Assembly (NCBI GenBank): GCA_009733575.1
Contig: ML769562.1
Span: 78,944 to 142,943 of the forward strand
Direction: 5' to 3'
Origin: Gymnopus androsaceus JB14
Taxonomy: Eukaryota > Basidiomycota > Agaricomycetes > Agaricales > Omphalotaceae
Length of the DNA: 64,000 nucleotides
Shown: piece after piece, positions 44,767 to 55,515 of the stretch
Layout of the letters: every line of letters begins with the position of its first letter
How positions within the stretch are numbered: the first letter of the stretch is position 1
Notes under the pieces: model-generated
The model's database searches: none
The model's input: the letters and a program-made list of their open reading frames with translations, nothing else
Told to the model about the DNA's origin: nothing
Position numbers and translations under genes: made by a program

Positions 44767-45830
44767 GGTCACTTGCTACACCCACCTTACTTTGCTCTAA
44801 GTAATTTTAAATGCAAAAATGTCAACTTCCATATTAATCTACAATGCCTTCAGTCTTCTAAGTTACCCTGTAGTTCTCAAATTGTTAAAATATGACCGGC
44901 ATTGTACACTGTATGCATGCATTGTTGAGCATGCAGTATACACATTGCATATATATATACTGCTCTTTTGTAGTTTCATATCTTTATCCATTTGCCTACA
45001 CTATGCTACTGCAATAGGTCAAATGTTCTTGCTCTCCCCTTCATGAACCTCTGGTATTATTTAACACAGATATGTAAGACCATCTACATCCTCCATCAGA
45101 AAATTGACATATACTAGTAATGTGTACTGATAGTTTATCAATAATATCAAGCTATCAAAACTAATAAGTCATATTAGTACTAGTAATATGTACCAATAAT
45201 TCATACTAGTACTAATGACTTCTAGTAGTGGTGATATTAGTACAGTACTAGAACTAATAACCCATACTGATAGTATTATTAAAACAATACTGGTACCAAT
45301 AACTCATAATAGTAGTATTATTAGTACAATACAATACTAGTGTATTAGTAATAACTCATACTCATGGTACTATTGTGCTAATACTACTGGAAATTACTAC
45401 TGTGATTCAGTCTACTAGTGCTGCTGCTATTGCACTAATACTAGTACTAATAGCTTGTAGTAATATAGTATGTACTAGTATTATAGCCAGTATTGTACTT
45501 AGCCAGTATTTTACTCATACCACTATCAGTATGAGTTATTAGTGCTTGTATTGTACTAATATTGGTACTAAGTACTACAAGTTATTAACACATGATACTG
45601 CCAGTACTAATACTAGGATACTATTGATAAATTATCAGTACACATTACTAGTATATGTCAAGTTTTCTGATGGAGGATGTAGATGGTCTTACATATCTGA
45701 GAACTACAGGGTAATATAGAATACTGAAGGCATTGTAGAGTAATATGGAAGTTGATGTTTTTTGCATTTAAAATTACTTAGAGCAAAGTAAAGTGGATGT
45801 AGCAAGTGACCTCAATAATCAAGTATAAAA
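44749..45830. mobile_element. Hairpin (fold-back) element E inside the Copia element
   Basis: The left arm from 44,749 (TTTATACTTGAT.ATTGAGG) is repeated as its reverse complement ending at 45,830, with homology over at least 200 bases per arm. The left arm carries an extra stretch of about 190 bases (about 44,880-45,065) absent from the right arm. The centre (45,100-45,660) is built of ACTAGTACTAATA-type short repeats and is itself self-complementary. No ORF of note. Confidence 0.7.
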
Positions 45831-45833
45831 GTA

Positions 45834-46060
45834 GGCAGTTGCTCAGAGTTAACAGTTAGCTGGCAGCTTCCCAATGTTAATAGTGAAATGGGCAGCTGCC
45901 TAGGGTTAACAGTAAAGTGGGCAGCTGCCCAAGGTAATGGTAAAGCAGGCAGCTGCCCCTGTGACATGTGACAAATCAGGCAGCAGCCCACTCTGGCAGC
46001 TGCCTGGAATAATTTGGGCAGAGGTGGGCAGCTGCCTCACTAAAATATTGGGTGGGCAGA
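45834..46060. repeat. Cluster of GGCAGCTGCC palindromes
   Basis: Roughly eight copies of (G)GGCAGCTGCC(C) or close variants, spaced about 20-45 bases apart, with GTTAACAGT between several of them. It lies between the hairpin element and the integrase remnant. Non-coding. Confidence 0.7.
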
Positions 46061-46109
46061 ATGCCCAAAAAAGGTACCTCTTAGGATATTTTATGGACAT
46101 CATTTTTCT

Positions 46110-46440
46110 ATCCTAACTAGGTCGGATATAGTGGTTGCCTGAAGTGCCGACAAAACCAAAACCCCTTTCAAATCCATCCTCAATTGACAAGCTGACTTAT
46201 CACACCTTTGTCCTTTCAGCACTCTAGTTACCTCGAGGAAAACCAATTCGGACAGTCTAAACAAAGTCACCAAATGGGGAGAAGAAGGCCAATTTGTGGG
46301 AAATGCCAGAGATTCAAAGGGATACCTCATTTACTTTCCATGCTCTCGCACCATCCAGGTGAGATGAGATGTAGTATTCCATGGCTTCCCGTCCTCCTTA
46401 CCCTCCCTGCCACAGTCCAAATTCTTATGGGATGACATTC
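46110..46440 (+). pseudogene. Copia integrase C-terminal remnant
   Basis: A broken frame reads GEEGQFVGNARDSKGYLIYFPCSRTIQV followed by RDVVFHGFPSS in another frame, matching the xFVGYxxxSKGYRIxxP...RDVxF signature at the integrase/RT junction of Copia elements. The integrase catalytic core itself has been lost or replaced by repeats. Confidence 0.65.
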
Positions 46441-46702
46441 CCTTTGAAGCTGAACACTGTGAACATGATGCTGAATGAGGTAGCGAACGCTTCCCATCAG
46501 ACACCCTGACACCACAAGATGGCATTGAAAGTCCACAAGCTGGTGACTCAGACTCGTGAGTAATGACTCCATGTCCAAGAATCTGTTCTAACCTGTAAAT
46601 ACAGGTTGAATCCAAGTCCACAAGATGGCAGCTTGGATGGGTGAGTAATACCTCCCTGCTCTAAACTTGATCTTAAAATTGAGATTAATATAAAATGGTA
46701 GC

Positions 46703-47318
46703 TTGCCACAAGGTGGCGTTGCTCCTAATACTCCATTGAACAATCCAGTGGACAAAGATGTCATCATGGATGATGCCCCAACAGACACTCCAAGGCAAAG
46801 TAGCTGTATGCACAGACTGCCAGCGAGATATGTGGTCAACCATGTTGGTACCTTGGATGAGGGGGGGCCGGACTTGAACCTACTCAAATACATCCTCAGC
46901 ACCAACAATGAACTGGAGATTGAATGTGATGAGACAGACTTCCTGTCCTTAGCCCAAAGCTTCATATGCACTGAAATTGCCTACATGGGTGCTGCACTCA
47001 CTGAACCTATAGATGATTCTGAAGAGAAAGACCCAGCTTCAGTTCAGGAAGTGCAGTCTTCAATATATTGGACCTCTTGGCTAGCAGCTATCTATGAGGA
47101 GCTTGAATCATTGAAAGAGAAAGGAGTGTACAAGGAGGTAGACGAGCTTCCACAAGGAAGGAAAGCCATTGGGTCCAAATGGGTCCTACACATCAAACAG
47201 AACAAGGAAGGTCTCATTGCACGATTCAAGGCTTGTCTTGTAGCAAAGGGCTTCACCCAGATCCCAGGGCAAGATTTCACTTACACATTTGCCCCCGTTG
47301 CTTGCTGGGAATCAATAT
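46703..47318 (+). pseudogene. Copia reverse transcriptase, N-terminal part
   Basis: An open frame reads ...SSIYWTSWLAAIYEELESLKEKGVYKEVDELPQGRKAIGSKWVLHIKQNKEG, then RFKACLVAKGFTQIPGQDFTYTFAPVA. These are the canonical first RT blocks of Copia. It is interrupted at 47,319 by TIR element C and resumes at 49,028. Confidence 0.88.
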
Positions 47319-49027
47319 CAGCAAAACCGCCGGATCGTATTCCATATGATCGGTATATTGATGTAAACAAAATGCGTAATCATACGCCATCACGGACCAG
47401 CAGAACTCTCGTTGGCCGTATAATCATTATACCAAGTTCATACACCGTTCATACCAGATTTATACAACACAGTAGTTGCGCTTTTTTTTAGTACACTGTA
47501 CAGTGCAATTTTAATATTACAAATTAGCCTCAAAGTTTCAGTTACTACTACGCCCCCATTTCAACTCATTTTCAAACGCGGCGATTTGTTCGCTGTGAGC
47601 TACATTCAATACATTGTGCAGCCCCGAGACTGACTCGCGTTTGAACTTGAAGAGCATTTGGCATGAAGTCCATTCAAGTGTAAAAATGTAAGCATGAGTC
47701 TTGCAAGGTTAGCCTCAAGTTGCAATTAGTTATGAGTGCAATGAGAAATGTGTAGGTTGTCGGCGTGAGCACACGGTTGATTGGAGATTTGGAGTGTCGA
47801 CAAAAATCCTTCAGGTTATTTGAAACTCAGACACATATACAGTCTCACGTGAATGGGCCAGGCGCTTTCTCGAGTCTTTGACTTTCTTCTTCACCTTCAA
47901 CTTGCAACCTCAAGCGGCTATGCTCTTATGCGAGTTAATTCAGGTATTTTTTTTTTTTGGAATGCAGTTCTTTTTGGCTTCTAATTCTCTCGTTTTGACT
48001 CCTTTGCCAGTGAACTCGTCAATATACATAAGCGGTAAGTTGTTCATTCTTATCGAGTATGACTAACTTATAAATTTTTTTCTGCTAGTCCTGTAGCTAT
48101 CAACAAGGTCTTTCTGCCGCCGAAATTCGTTTTCAGCTCAAAGGCTGGTCCCAAGCTCAAAAGCATTTGAAGGAAAGCCAGGACTGCAGTAACGTTTACG
48201 GTCGATAATTCTTTGGTTGTATTGGACTGAAATTCGAAGTTACAGTGAGTTTTACCATTGTTCTTTTGAGCTCGAACTGACCTCTTCAATTTTCGAGGCT
48301 GCACATTTTGCATTGGTCATACCGGTGATTTCGAAGTGTTGCACTGGCGCTGGGATCTTGGCAAGACAGTGAGTTCTTATACCGTCTGTTTTGTCCTCGT
48401 ATTGACCTGCATTTCAATAGAGTTGTCAAAGTGCGCATTTTACGACAGTAATACCGGTGGTTATGCTGGCATTAGGAGCTTGGCGAGATAGCAAGTTCTG
48501 ATGTTGTCAACTTTCCCTTACGTTTTAGGAGAGTAATACCGGTGGTTTTGAAGTGTGTCGCTGGCATTGGAGCTTGACAGGAATGGTGAGTTCTGATAGC
48601 ATTCCTAAGCCTTACGAGCTCAAGCTGACTTGCATCTCAATGGAATTTTCGCAGCGGTGCATTATACGATATAAATACCGATGGTTTCGAAGCATTCAGC
48701 ATTGGAAGTGTGGCAAGGATTTGATCTTGATTATTCTGTAGTCTTTGTAGTAGTATCATGTAGTATGTAGCACAAATTGATATTTTATTGCTTTATTACA
48801 GTGTATGATGGGCGTATACAAGATCCAAAAAACAAGTATATTTATTGTATGAATATTTGCATGATTGCGTATAATCTAGCGTATAAATGAAATAAAAACC
48901 GGTCGTAATTGTGTATGATCGAGCGTGATGGATATGCACTCGGGGGCCTATACATACACAGCCAAATCCGTATGATCGGGCGTATTTGGCGTGCCTTCAT
49001 ACGGATCACGCATGTGCGGTTTTCCTG
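47319..49027. mobile_element. TIR element C (1.7 kb) inside the reverse transcriptase
   Basis: The left end CAGCAAAACCGCCGG and the right end (reverse complement CAGGAAAACCGCACATG) are inverted, and both are flanked by AT. Removing it brings TFAPVACWESI next to MRTILALVAKHD, as expected in Copia RT apart from one stop. Inside, 48,230-48,720 holds about four degenerate copies of a 110-130 base unit with AATACCGGTGGTT and GGAGCTTGGC motifs. The subterminal parts share TGATCGG/CCGATCA-type words. There is no transposase ORF. Confidence 0.72.
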
Positions 49028-50278
49028 ATGAATGAGGACAATCCTAGCTTTAGTTGCCAAACACGACATGGAATTATGCCAAATCAACATCAAAACAGCT
49101 TATTTAAATGGTCCCCTTGATGAGGAGATTTACATGCAAAAGCCTTCAATTGTTGGATTGGGTTACTGGAGATTATGAAAGGGACTATACGGACTCAAAC
49201 AGTCAAGGAGACAATGGTACTTAGAGTTGAACTTGAAGCTCGAGTCCATTGGTTTCAAACGGACAGAATCAGACTGGAGCATATACACTCACACTCAAGG
49301 ATCTGAATGATCTTACATCACCACCAGCATTAATGACATGCTCATTGCATCGACTTCGAAATCTGAATCTGACTCTGTTATTGACTCACTTGCATCCCTA
49401 TTTGAGATCACTGACAATGGTGACCCAATTTTTCATCTCGGATGTGGTATCACACAGGACAGAGAAGCACGCACTCTGAAGATTGATCAATACACATACA
49501 CGCAGTCTATCCTCCGGGAATTTGGTTTCAAGAATTGCAACCCTGTCCATACACCCATTGACCCAGGAAAACACTTATTGCCACAAACAACTCCCCTCAC
49601 ACCTGAAGAGCAGAAAGCTGTGGACAAATTCCCTTATGGCACTGTTGTTGGAAAATGCATGTATCTCTCGAATTGTTCACATTCTGACATCAGCTACACC
49701 ATTTGGGAACTAGCTGGCTATATGGTAAGCTACGGTCCATCACACATTGCTGCTGCAAAACACCTCCTACAATACCTGAAGGGGATGCAGAAGCATGTGC
49801 TGGTTCTGGGGTTGACTAATGTGGTCTATCCTATGATACGAGCACTGTCCAACTTGGATTGGGGAATGGGTGATTCCAAGAAATCAATATCGGGATTCAT
49901 CATTATGATGGGCGATTCACCACTCTCATGGAGTTTGAAACAACAGGGAGTTGTTGCACTATCATCATGCGAAGTGGAATACCTCGCATCTACGCACTGC
50001 ACATGAGAAGTTCTGTGGTTCAGGAACCTCTTTACTGAACTAGGATTCCCACAATATTCTCCAACAACTATCTTCTGCGACAATCAAGGGGCAATTGCCT
50101 GCACTCACAACCCTCACGCGCATAGCAAAATGAAGCATATTGCTATATATGAACACTTCATTCAGGATTGCATTCTCAAACAACAAATCAATGTCATCTA
50201 TATTTCAAATAAGGACAATTTCACGGACTTACTTACCAAACAGTTACACTTCAGGCTGCCCCAATTTATATCTTCTTA
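49028..50278 (+). pseudogene. Copia reverse transcriptase C-terminal part and RNase H
   Basis: The frames read MRTILALVAKHDMELCQINIKTAYLNGPLDEEIYMQKP, KGLYGLKQSRRQWY, a degenerate catalytic box (INDMLIAST in place of YVDDMLIAS), DPIFHLGCGI, then RNase H: ALSSCEVEYLAST, FCDNQGAIAC, HAHSKMKHIAI and DLLTKQL. Internal stops and frame shifts are present. It ends exactly at the fold-back element D. Confidence 0.88.
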
Positions 50279-50385
50279 GATAGTCCAAAGTGTAACAATC
50301 CAGTAACTAATATGATCAAAATCCACAGGAAATCCAGGGCCCTGGAATCCAGGGGCCCCGCCTGGAATCCATACACCCTGCCTGG

Positions 50386-52050
50386 ATTCCATGCGTGTCG
50401 CATGGATTCCATGCCCTAGTAAATAGTAGTGTATGGATTCCAGGCATGTTGCATGGAATCCATGCACTAGTAAAAATAGTAGTGTATGGATTCCAGGCAT
50501 GTTGCATGGAATCCATGCACTAGTAAAAATAGTAGTGTATGGATTCCAGGCATGTCGCATGGAATCCATGCACTGGTAAAAATAGTAGTGTATGGATTCC
50601 AGGCATGTCGCATGGAATCCATGCACTAGTAAAAATAGTAGTGTATGGATTCCAGGCATGTTGCATGGAATCCATGCACTAGTAAAAATAGTAGTGTATG
50701 GATTCCAGGCATGTTGCATGGAATCCATGCACTGGTAAAAATAGTAGCGTATGGATTCCAGGCATGTTGCATGGAATCCATGCACTAGTAAAAATAGTAG
50801 CGTATGGATTCCATGCAACATGCCTGGAATCCATGCACTAGTAAAAATAGTAGTGTATGGATTCCAGGCATGTTGCATGGAATCCATGCACTAGTAAAAA
50901 TAGTAGTGTATGGATTCCATGCAACATGCCTGGAATCCATGCACTAGTAAAAATAGTAGTGTATGGATTCCAGGCATGTTGCATGGAATCCATGCACTAG
51001 TAAAAATAGTAGTGTATGGATTCCAGGCATGTCGCATGGAATCCATGCACTGGTAAAAATAGTAGTGTATGGATTCCAGGCATGTTGCATGGAATCCATG
51101 CACTAGTAAAAATAGTAGTGTATGGATTCCAGGCATGTTGCATGGAATCCATGCACTAGTAAAAATAGTAGTGTATGGATTCCAGGCATGTCGCATGGAT
51201 TCCATGCACTAGGAAAAATAGTAGTGTACATGGAATCCATGCACTGGTAAAAATAGTAGTGTATGGATTCCAGGCATGTTGCATGGAATCCATGCACTGT
51301 AAAAATAGTAGTGTATGGATTCCAGGCATGTTGCATGGAATCCATGCACTAGTAAAAATAGTAGTGTATGGATTCCAGGCATGTTGCATGGAATCCATGC
51401 ACTGGTAAAAATAGTAGTGTATGGATTCCAGGCATGTCGCATGGAATCCATGCACTAAAATAGTAGTGTATGGATTCCAGGCATGTCCATGGATTCCATG
51501 CACTAGGAAAAATAGTAGTGTATGGATTCCAGGCATGTTGCATGGAATCCATGCACTAGTAAAAATAGTAGTGTATGGATTCCAGGCATGTCGCATGGAA
51601 TCCATGCACTGTAAAAATAGTAGTGTATGGATTCCAGGCATGTTGCATGGAATCCATGCACTAGTAAAAATAGTAGTGTATGGATTCCAGGCATGTTGCA
51701 TGGATTCCATGCACTAGTAAAAATAGTAGTGTATGGATTCCAGGCATGTCGCATGGAATCCATGCACTGATAAAATGGTAGTGTATTGGATTCCAGCATG
51801 TTGCATGGAATCCATGCACTAGTAAAAATAGTAGCGTATGGATTCCAGGCATGTTCATGGAATCCATGCACTAGTAAAAATAGTAGTGTATGGATTCCAG
51901 GCATGTCGCATGGATCCATGCACTAGTAAAAATAGTAAGCTATGGATTCCAGGCATGTTGCATGGAATCCATGCACTGGTAAAAATAGTAGCATATGGAT
52001 TCCATGCACTAGTAAATATAGTAGTGTATGGATTCCATGCATGTCGCATT
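50386..52050 (+). repeat. 53-base satellite array, left arm (about 30 units)
   Basis: The unit runs ATGGATTCCAGGCATG-TTGC-ATGGAATCCATGCACTAGTAAAAATAGTAGTGT; the variants TTGC/TCGC, ACTAGT/ACTGGT and small deletions distinguish units. Each unit carries an internal imperfect palindrome centred on GCATGT(T/C)GCATG. Open frames across it are by-products of the period and not genes. Confidence 0.92.
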
Positions 52051-52730
52051 AGTACTAGTTCGACCATTAGATTAGTTACTATTCTGAGTTATCAGTACTA
52101 GTACCACCATTAGGTTAGTTACTAGTTCAAATTATTAGTACTATTATAAGCATTAGATTTGTTACTAGTACGACTTATTAGTACTAGTTCAACCATTAGA
52201 TTAGTTACTAGTCCGAGTTATTAGTACTAGTACAACCATTAGGTTAGTTACTAGTATGACTTATTGGTACTAGTACAACCATTAGATTAGTTACTAGTCC
52301 GAGTTATTTGTACTAGTACCACCGTTAGGTTAGTTACTAGTCCGAGTTATTAGTACCATTATAAGCATTAGATTTGTTACTAGTACAACTTATTAGTACT
52401 AGTTCAACCATTAGATTAGTTACTAGTCTGAGTTATTAGTACTAGTACAACCATTAGATTAGTTACTAGTCCGAGTTATTAGTACTAGTACAACCATTAG
52501 GTTAGTTACTAGTATGACTTATTAGTACTAGTTCAACCATTAGATTAGTTACTAGTCCGAGTTATTAGTACTAGTACAACCATTAGATTAGTTACTAGTC
52601 CGAGTTCTTGGTATTAGTACCACCATTAGATTAGTTACTAGTCCGAGTTATCAGTACTAGTACCACCATTAGGTTAGTTACTAGTACGACTTATTGGTAC
52701 CAGTACAACCATTAGCTTCCTTACTAGTAT
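52050..52730 (+). repeat. 43-base tandem array in the centre of element D
   Basis: About 15 units of the kind ATTAGATTAGTTACTAGTCC followed by GAGTTATTAGTACTAGTACAACC, alternating between variants. Confidence 0.88.
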
Positions 52731-52759
52731 GACCTTACGCCCACCCTCCCGGTGCTTGT

Positions 52760-53095
52760 GGGCACTTATTTATCCAAAAAATGTCGGGAATCAGGCTTGA
52801 TAAATCCTTCAAAAATCATCAAAGATTATCAAAATATTTCGGCATTATTGTTCCCCCCCGGTGCATATGGGCACATATGGGTGCTCATTTTACCACAGAA
52901 CATTGGGAATTGAGCTTGATAAATTCTGGAAAAATCCTGAAAAATAGTGAAAATATTTGGGCATTGTTATCCCGCCCACAAGCACTTTTGGGTGCATATT
53001 TTCCTGCCAAATAACGGGAATGGAGCTTGATAAATCTCGGAAAAATGATAAAAAATCATGAAAATATTTAGGGATTGTTTTTCCACCTCCCACTG
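52760..53095 (+). repeat. Three imperfect copies of a unit of about 120 bases
   Basis: Each copy includes GGGAAT..GCTTGATAAAT, then AAAAAT..TGA(A)AATATTT and a pyrimidine-rich or CCCCCC segment followed by GGTGCATAT. Copies start near 52,785, 52,905 and 53,020. Confidence 0.7.
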
Positions 53096-53450
53096 ATTAT
53101 GGCACCTCATGTCCGAATAAGGTCATGTAACACATGTGACACTGTCACACTACATATATGGTATACCTTAACTGATTATGGCACCTCATGCCTGAATGTT
53201 CTTGTGACACATGTGACACTGTCACACTACATATACAGTATACCTTAACTGTAACTCTCCTTCTGGAATTCATCCTCATTGCAATCAAAAGTGTAATTTG
53301 TAGTTTGTGTGACAGTGTCACATGCAGGCTGATGGGATCAGCAGAGGTAGGTTGCTGGGTGTAGATGAGAAAGTCATCACTGTAACTATCAATCGCTATT
53401 TCACAAATTTCAATTTGTACTGTGTGACAGTGTCACGTGACTATTACTAT
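53095..53450 (+). repeat. Duplicated block with TGTGACAGTGTCACA palindromes
   Basis: TTATGGCACCTCATG...ACACATGTGACACTGTCACAC...GGTATACCTTAACTG occurs twice (about 53,097-53,170 and 53,172-53,250), and GTGACAGTGTCAC recurs twice more before the right arm. Confidence 0.7.
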
Positions 53451-53454
53451 ACTG

Positions 53455-54330
53455 TCGCATGCACTACTATATTTACTTGTACATGGAATCCATACACTAC
53501 TATATTTACTAGTGCATGGAATCGCATGCAACATGCCTGGAATCCATACACTACTATTTTTTCCTAGTGCATGGATTCCATGCAACATGCCTGGAACCAT
53601 ACACTACTATTTTTACCAGTGCATGGATTCCATGCATGTCGCCTGGAATCCATACACTACTATTTTTACTAGTGCATGGATTCCATGCGACATGCCTGGA
53701 ATCCATACACTACTATTTTTACTAGTGCATGGATTCCAGGCGACATGCCTGGAATCCATACCACTACTATTTTTACCAGTGCGTGGATTCCATGCAACAT
53801 GCCTGGAATCCATACACTACTATTTTTACCAGTGCATGGATTCCATGCAACATGCCTGGAATCCATACACTACTATTTTTACCAGTGATGGATTCCATGC
53901 AACATGCCTGGAATCCATAACACTACTATTTTACCAGTGCATGGATTCCATGCAACATGCCTGGAATCCATACACTACTATTTTTACCAGTGCATGGATT
54001 CCATGCAACATGCCTGGAATCCATACACTACTATTTTTACCAGTGCATGGATTCCATGCAACATGCCTGGAATCCATACACTACTATTTTTACTAGTGCA
54101 TGGATTCCATGCAACATGCCTGGAATCCATACACTACTATTTTTACTATGCATGATCATGCACATGCTGATCATACACTATTTTTACTAGTGCATGGAAT
54201 CCATGCAACATGCCTGGAATCCATACACTACTATTTTTACCAGTGCATGGATTCCATGCAACATGCCTGGAATCCATACACTACTATTTTTACTAGTGCA
54301 TGGATTCCATGCGACATGGATGGAATCCAG
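53455..54330 (-). repeat. 53-base satellite array, right arm (about 16 units, inverted)
   Basis: Same unit as the left arm in reverse orientation (ACATGCCTGGAATCCATACA then CTACTATTTTTACTAGTGC). The array is roughly half as long as the left arm. Confidence 0.92.
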
Positions 54331-54523
54331 GTAGGGTGTATGGATTCCAGGCGGGGCCCCTGGATTCCAGGGCCCTGGATTTCCTGTGGATTTTGATCAT
54401 ATTAGTTACTGGATTGTTACACTTTGGACTATCTAACTAGTTACTTTTCCTGGTAGACTGGAAGGACAGTTACACAGAGTACTACATACACCATGGGTCT
54501 CAATGCTCAGACTTGACACCGGT

Positions 54524-54533
54524 CAAGGGGGGG
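54524..54533 (+). other. Polypurine tract of the Copia element
   Basis: CAAGGGGGGG directly precedes the TGTTG start of the 3' LTR, the expected site of plus-strand priming. Confidence 0.75.
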
Positions 54534-54755
54534 TGTTGTTGGTGAATGACCAAGCATCTAATTGGAGTGCTTAAGTAGATCCCGCATTTGGTAGCATTTC
54601 TAACCTGGGACGGAGCAACAGCCCCTTTAGCATTCGTTGCTCCGTACCAGGTATGATACCCTTACTTTATCATTGTTATCCTTACTTAATTGAGCATTCA
54701 TTGCTCCATACCAGTTTCCCCAATATATTACTTTAGAGCCAACCTGATTATAACA
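54534..54755 (+). repeat. 3' LTR of the Copia element
   Basis: 222 bases, TGTTGTTGGTG...CTGATTATAACA, followed by the target duplication TTTAC. Confidence 0.92.
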
Positions 54756-55515
54756 TTTACAATATTAAGACACATTTGGTGTGAGTTTCCTGACACTATT
54801 TTCACTGATTTTACTTATTTTATGAATATCACTGATGATTTCCAATTGAACGCAGCCCCCAATAGTACATTATCTTTGGAGACTGTTCGTGACAAATTTC
54901 AACTTATCTTATCTGAGAAACGTCCACAAATGTTTGCTTTCAGTGCATACTGTCCTGTTGTGGATGTTGTTCAAGAGGCACTGTCTCTCCATAAACCATT
55001 CATGACAACTACATTGGTATGTGAGCTAGGTCATCAACAATGGAGACAACCTAGGAATGTAAATGACTGTGTTATTCATGGCCTTTGAGTCACACCACAA
55101 ACTTCAACGCATCAGTGGATATCAACAAATCCACCTGCTCCTTGGGCTACAAATGCACAACTTGTAATGGAACATTGAATAGATCATTCAAGATCAATTT
55201 TTCCCCATACATAGTAGCAGTATTGCGAAGGTAATCCTGACCTTGTCATTGACCTAACTACCAATTTAACTGTGGATAATCATCCTGAGCCTGTTCATTA
55301 TGACCTTAGAGGTGTAATCTATTGGCAGCCATTAGCAAGTCATTTCACTTCACATTTAATTACCAACAATGGTATCATTTTCAAACATGATGATATGCTG
55401 AACAATGGCATTCCGATATTAGAAACTATGTCTTCTGTTGGTGTTGACTTTCGTTCTTGTGGAGGAGGATCTGCTTCTGTTGCAATCTATGTTAAACATC
55501 ACAGTTCCTCAATTT
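54756..55515 (+). pseudogene. Helitron-associated C-terminal domain, part 2
   Basis: Joined to the sequence ending at 42,646 with one TTTAC, the frame reads CAFDTVFTILRHIWCEFPDTIF without a break. It continues through FAFSAYCPVVDVVQEAL to a TGA at about 55,086, then in another frame DLRGVIYWQPLASHFTSHLI and FKHDDMLNNG. The LRGVIY...HFTSxxI...HDxM pattern is the conserved end of the cysteine/histidine domain that accompanies agaricomycete Helitron helicases. Confidence 0.72.

Larger units (their letters stand above)
50279..54433. mobile_element. Fold-back element D, 4.15 kb, with opposing satellite arms
   Basis: The ends begin GATAGTCCAAAGTGTAACAA and are perfect inverted repeats for roughly 100 bases, flanked by TA on both sides, which suggests a TA target duplication. 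The left arm then holds about 30 units, and the right arm about 16 units in opposite orientation, of the same 53-base satellite. The centre contains other tandem repeats. No transposase is present. The near-perfect outer arms compared with about 7% LTR divergence indicate insertion into an already ageing Copia element. Confidence 0.85.
42647..54755 (+). mobile_element. Copia (Ty1) LTR retrotransposon carrying nested insertions
   Basis: Two direct LTRs of exactly 222 bases (42,647-42,868 and 54,534-54,755) start TGTTG and end AACA, and are flanked by the 5-base target duplication TTTAC (42,642-42,646 and 54,756-54,760). Between them, in Copia order, are gag, an aspartic protease, an integrase tail, reverse transcriptase and RNase H, with a primer site after the 5' LTR and a purine tract before the 3' LTR. 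I count about 15 differences between the LTRs (roughly 7%), so the insertion is not recent, and all ORFs are broken. The 12.1 kb length is inflated by at least three later insertions. Confidence 0.93.

Noticed and set aside
50386..52050. Regularly spaced repeats resembling a CRISPR array
   Set aside because: The 53-base units are contiguous with no unique spacers, lie in a eukaryotic transposon and have an inverted partner array.
50276..54396. Long ORFs rich in MDSMQHAWNPYTTIF-type repeats on both strands
   Set aside because: They arise because the satellite unit lacks stops in some frames. There is no start context, no domain, and they are present in both orientations.
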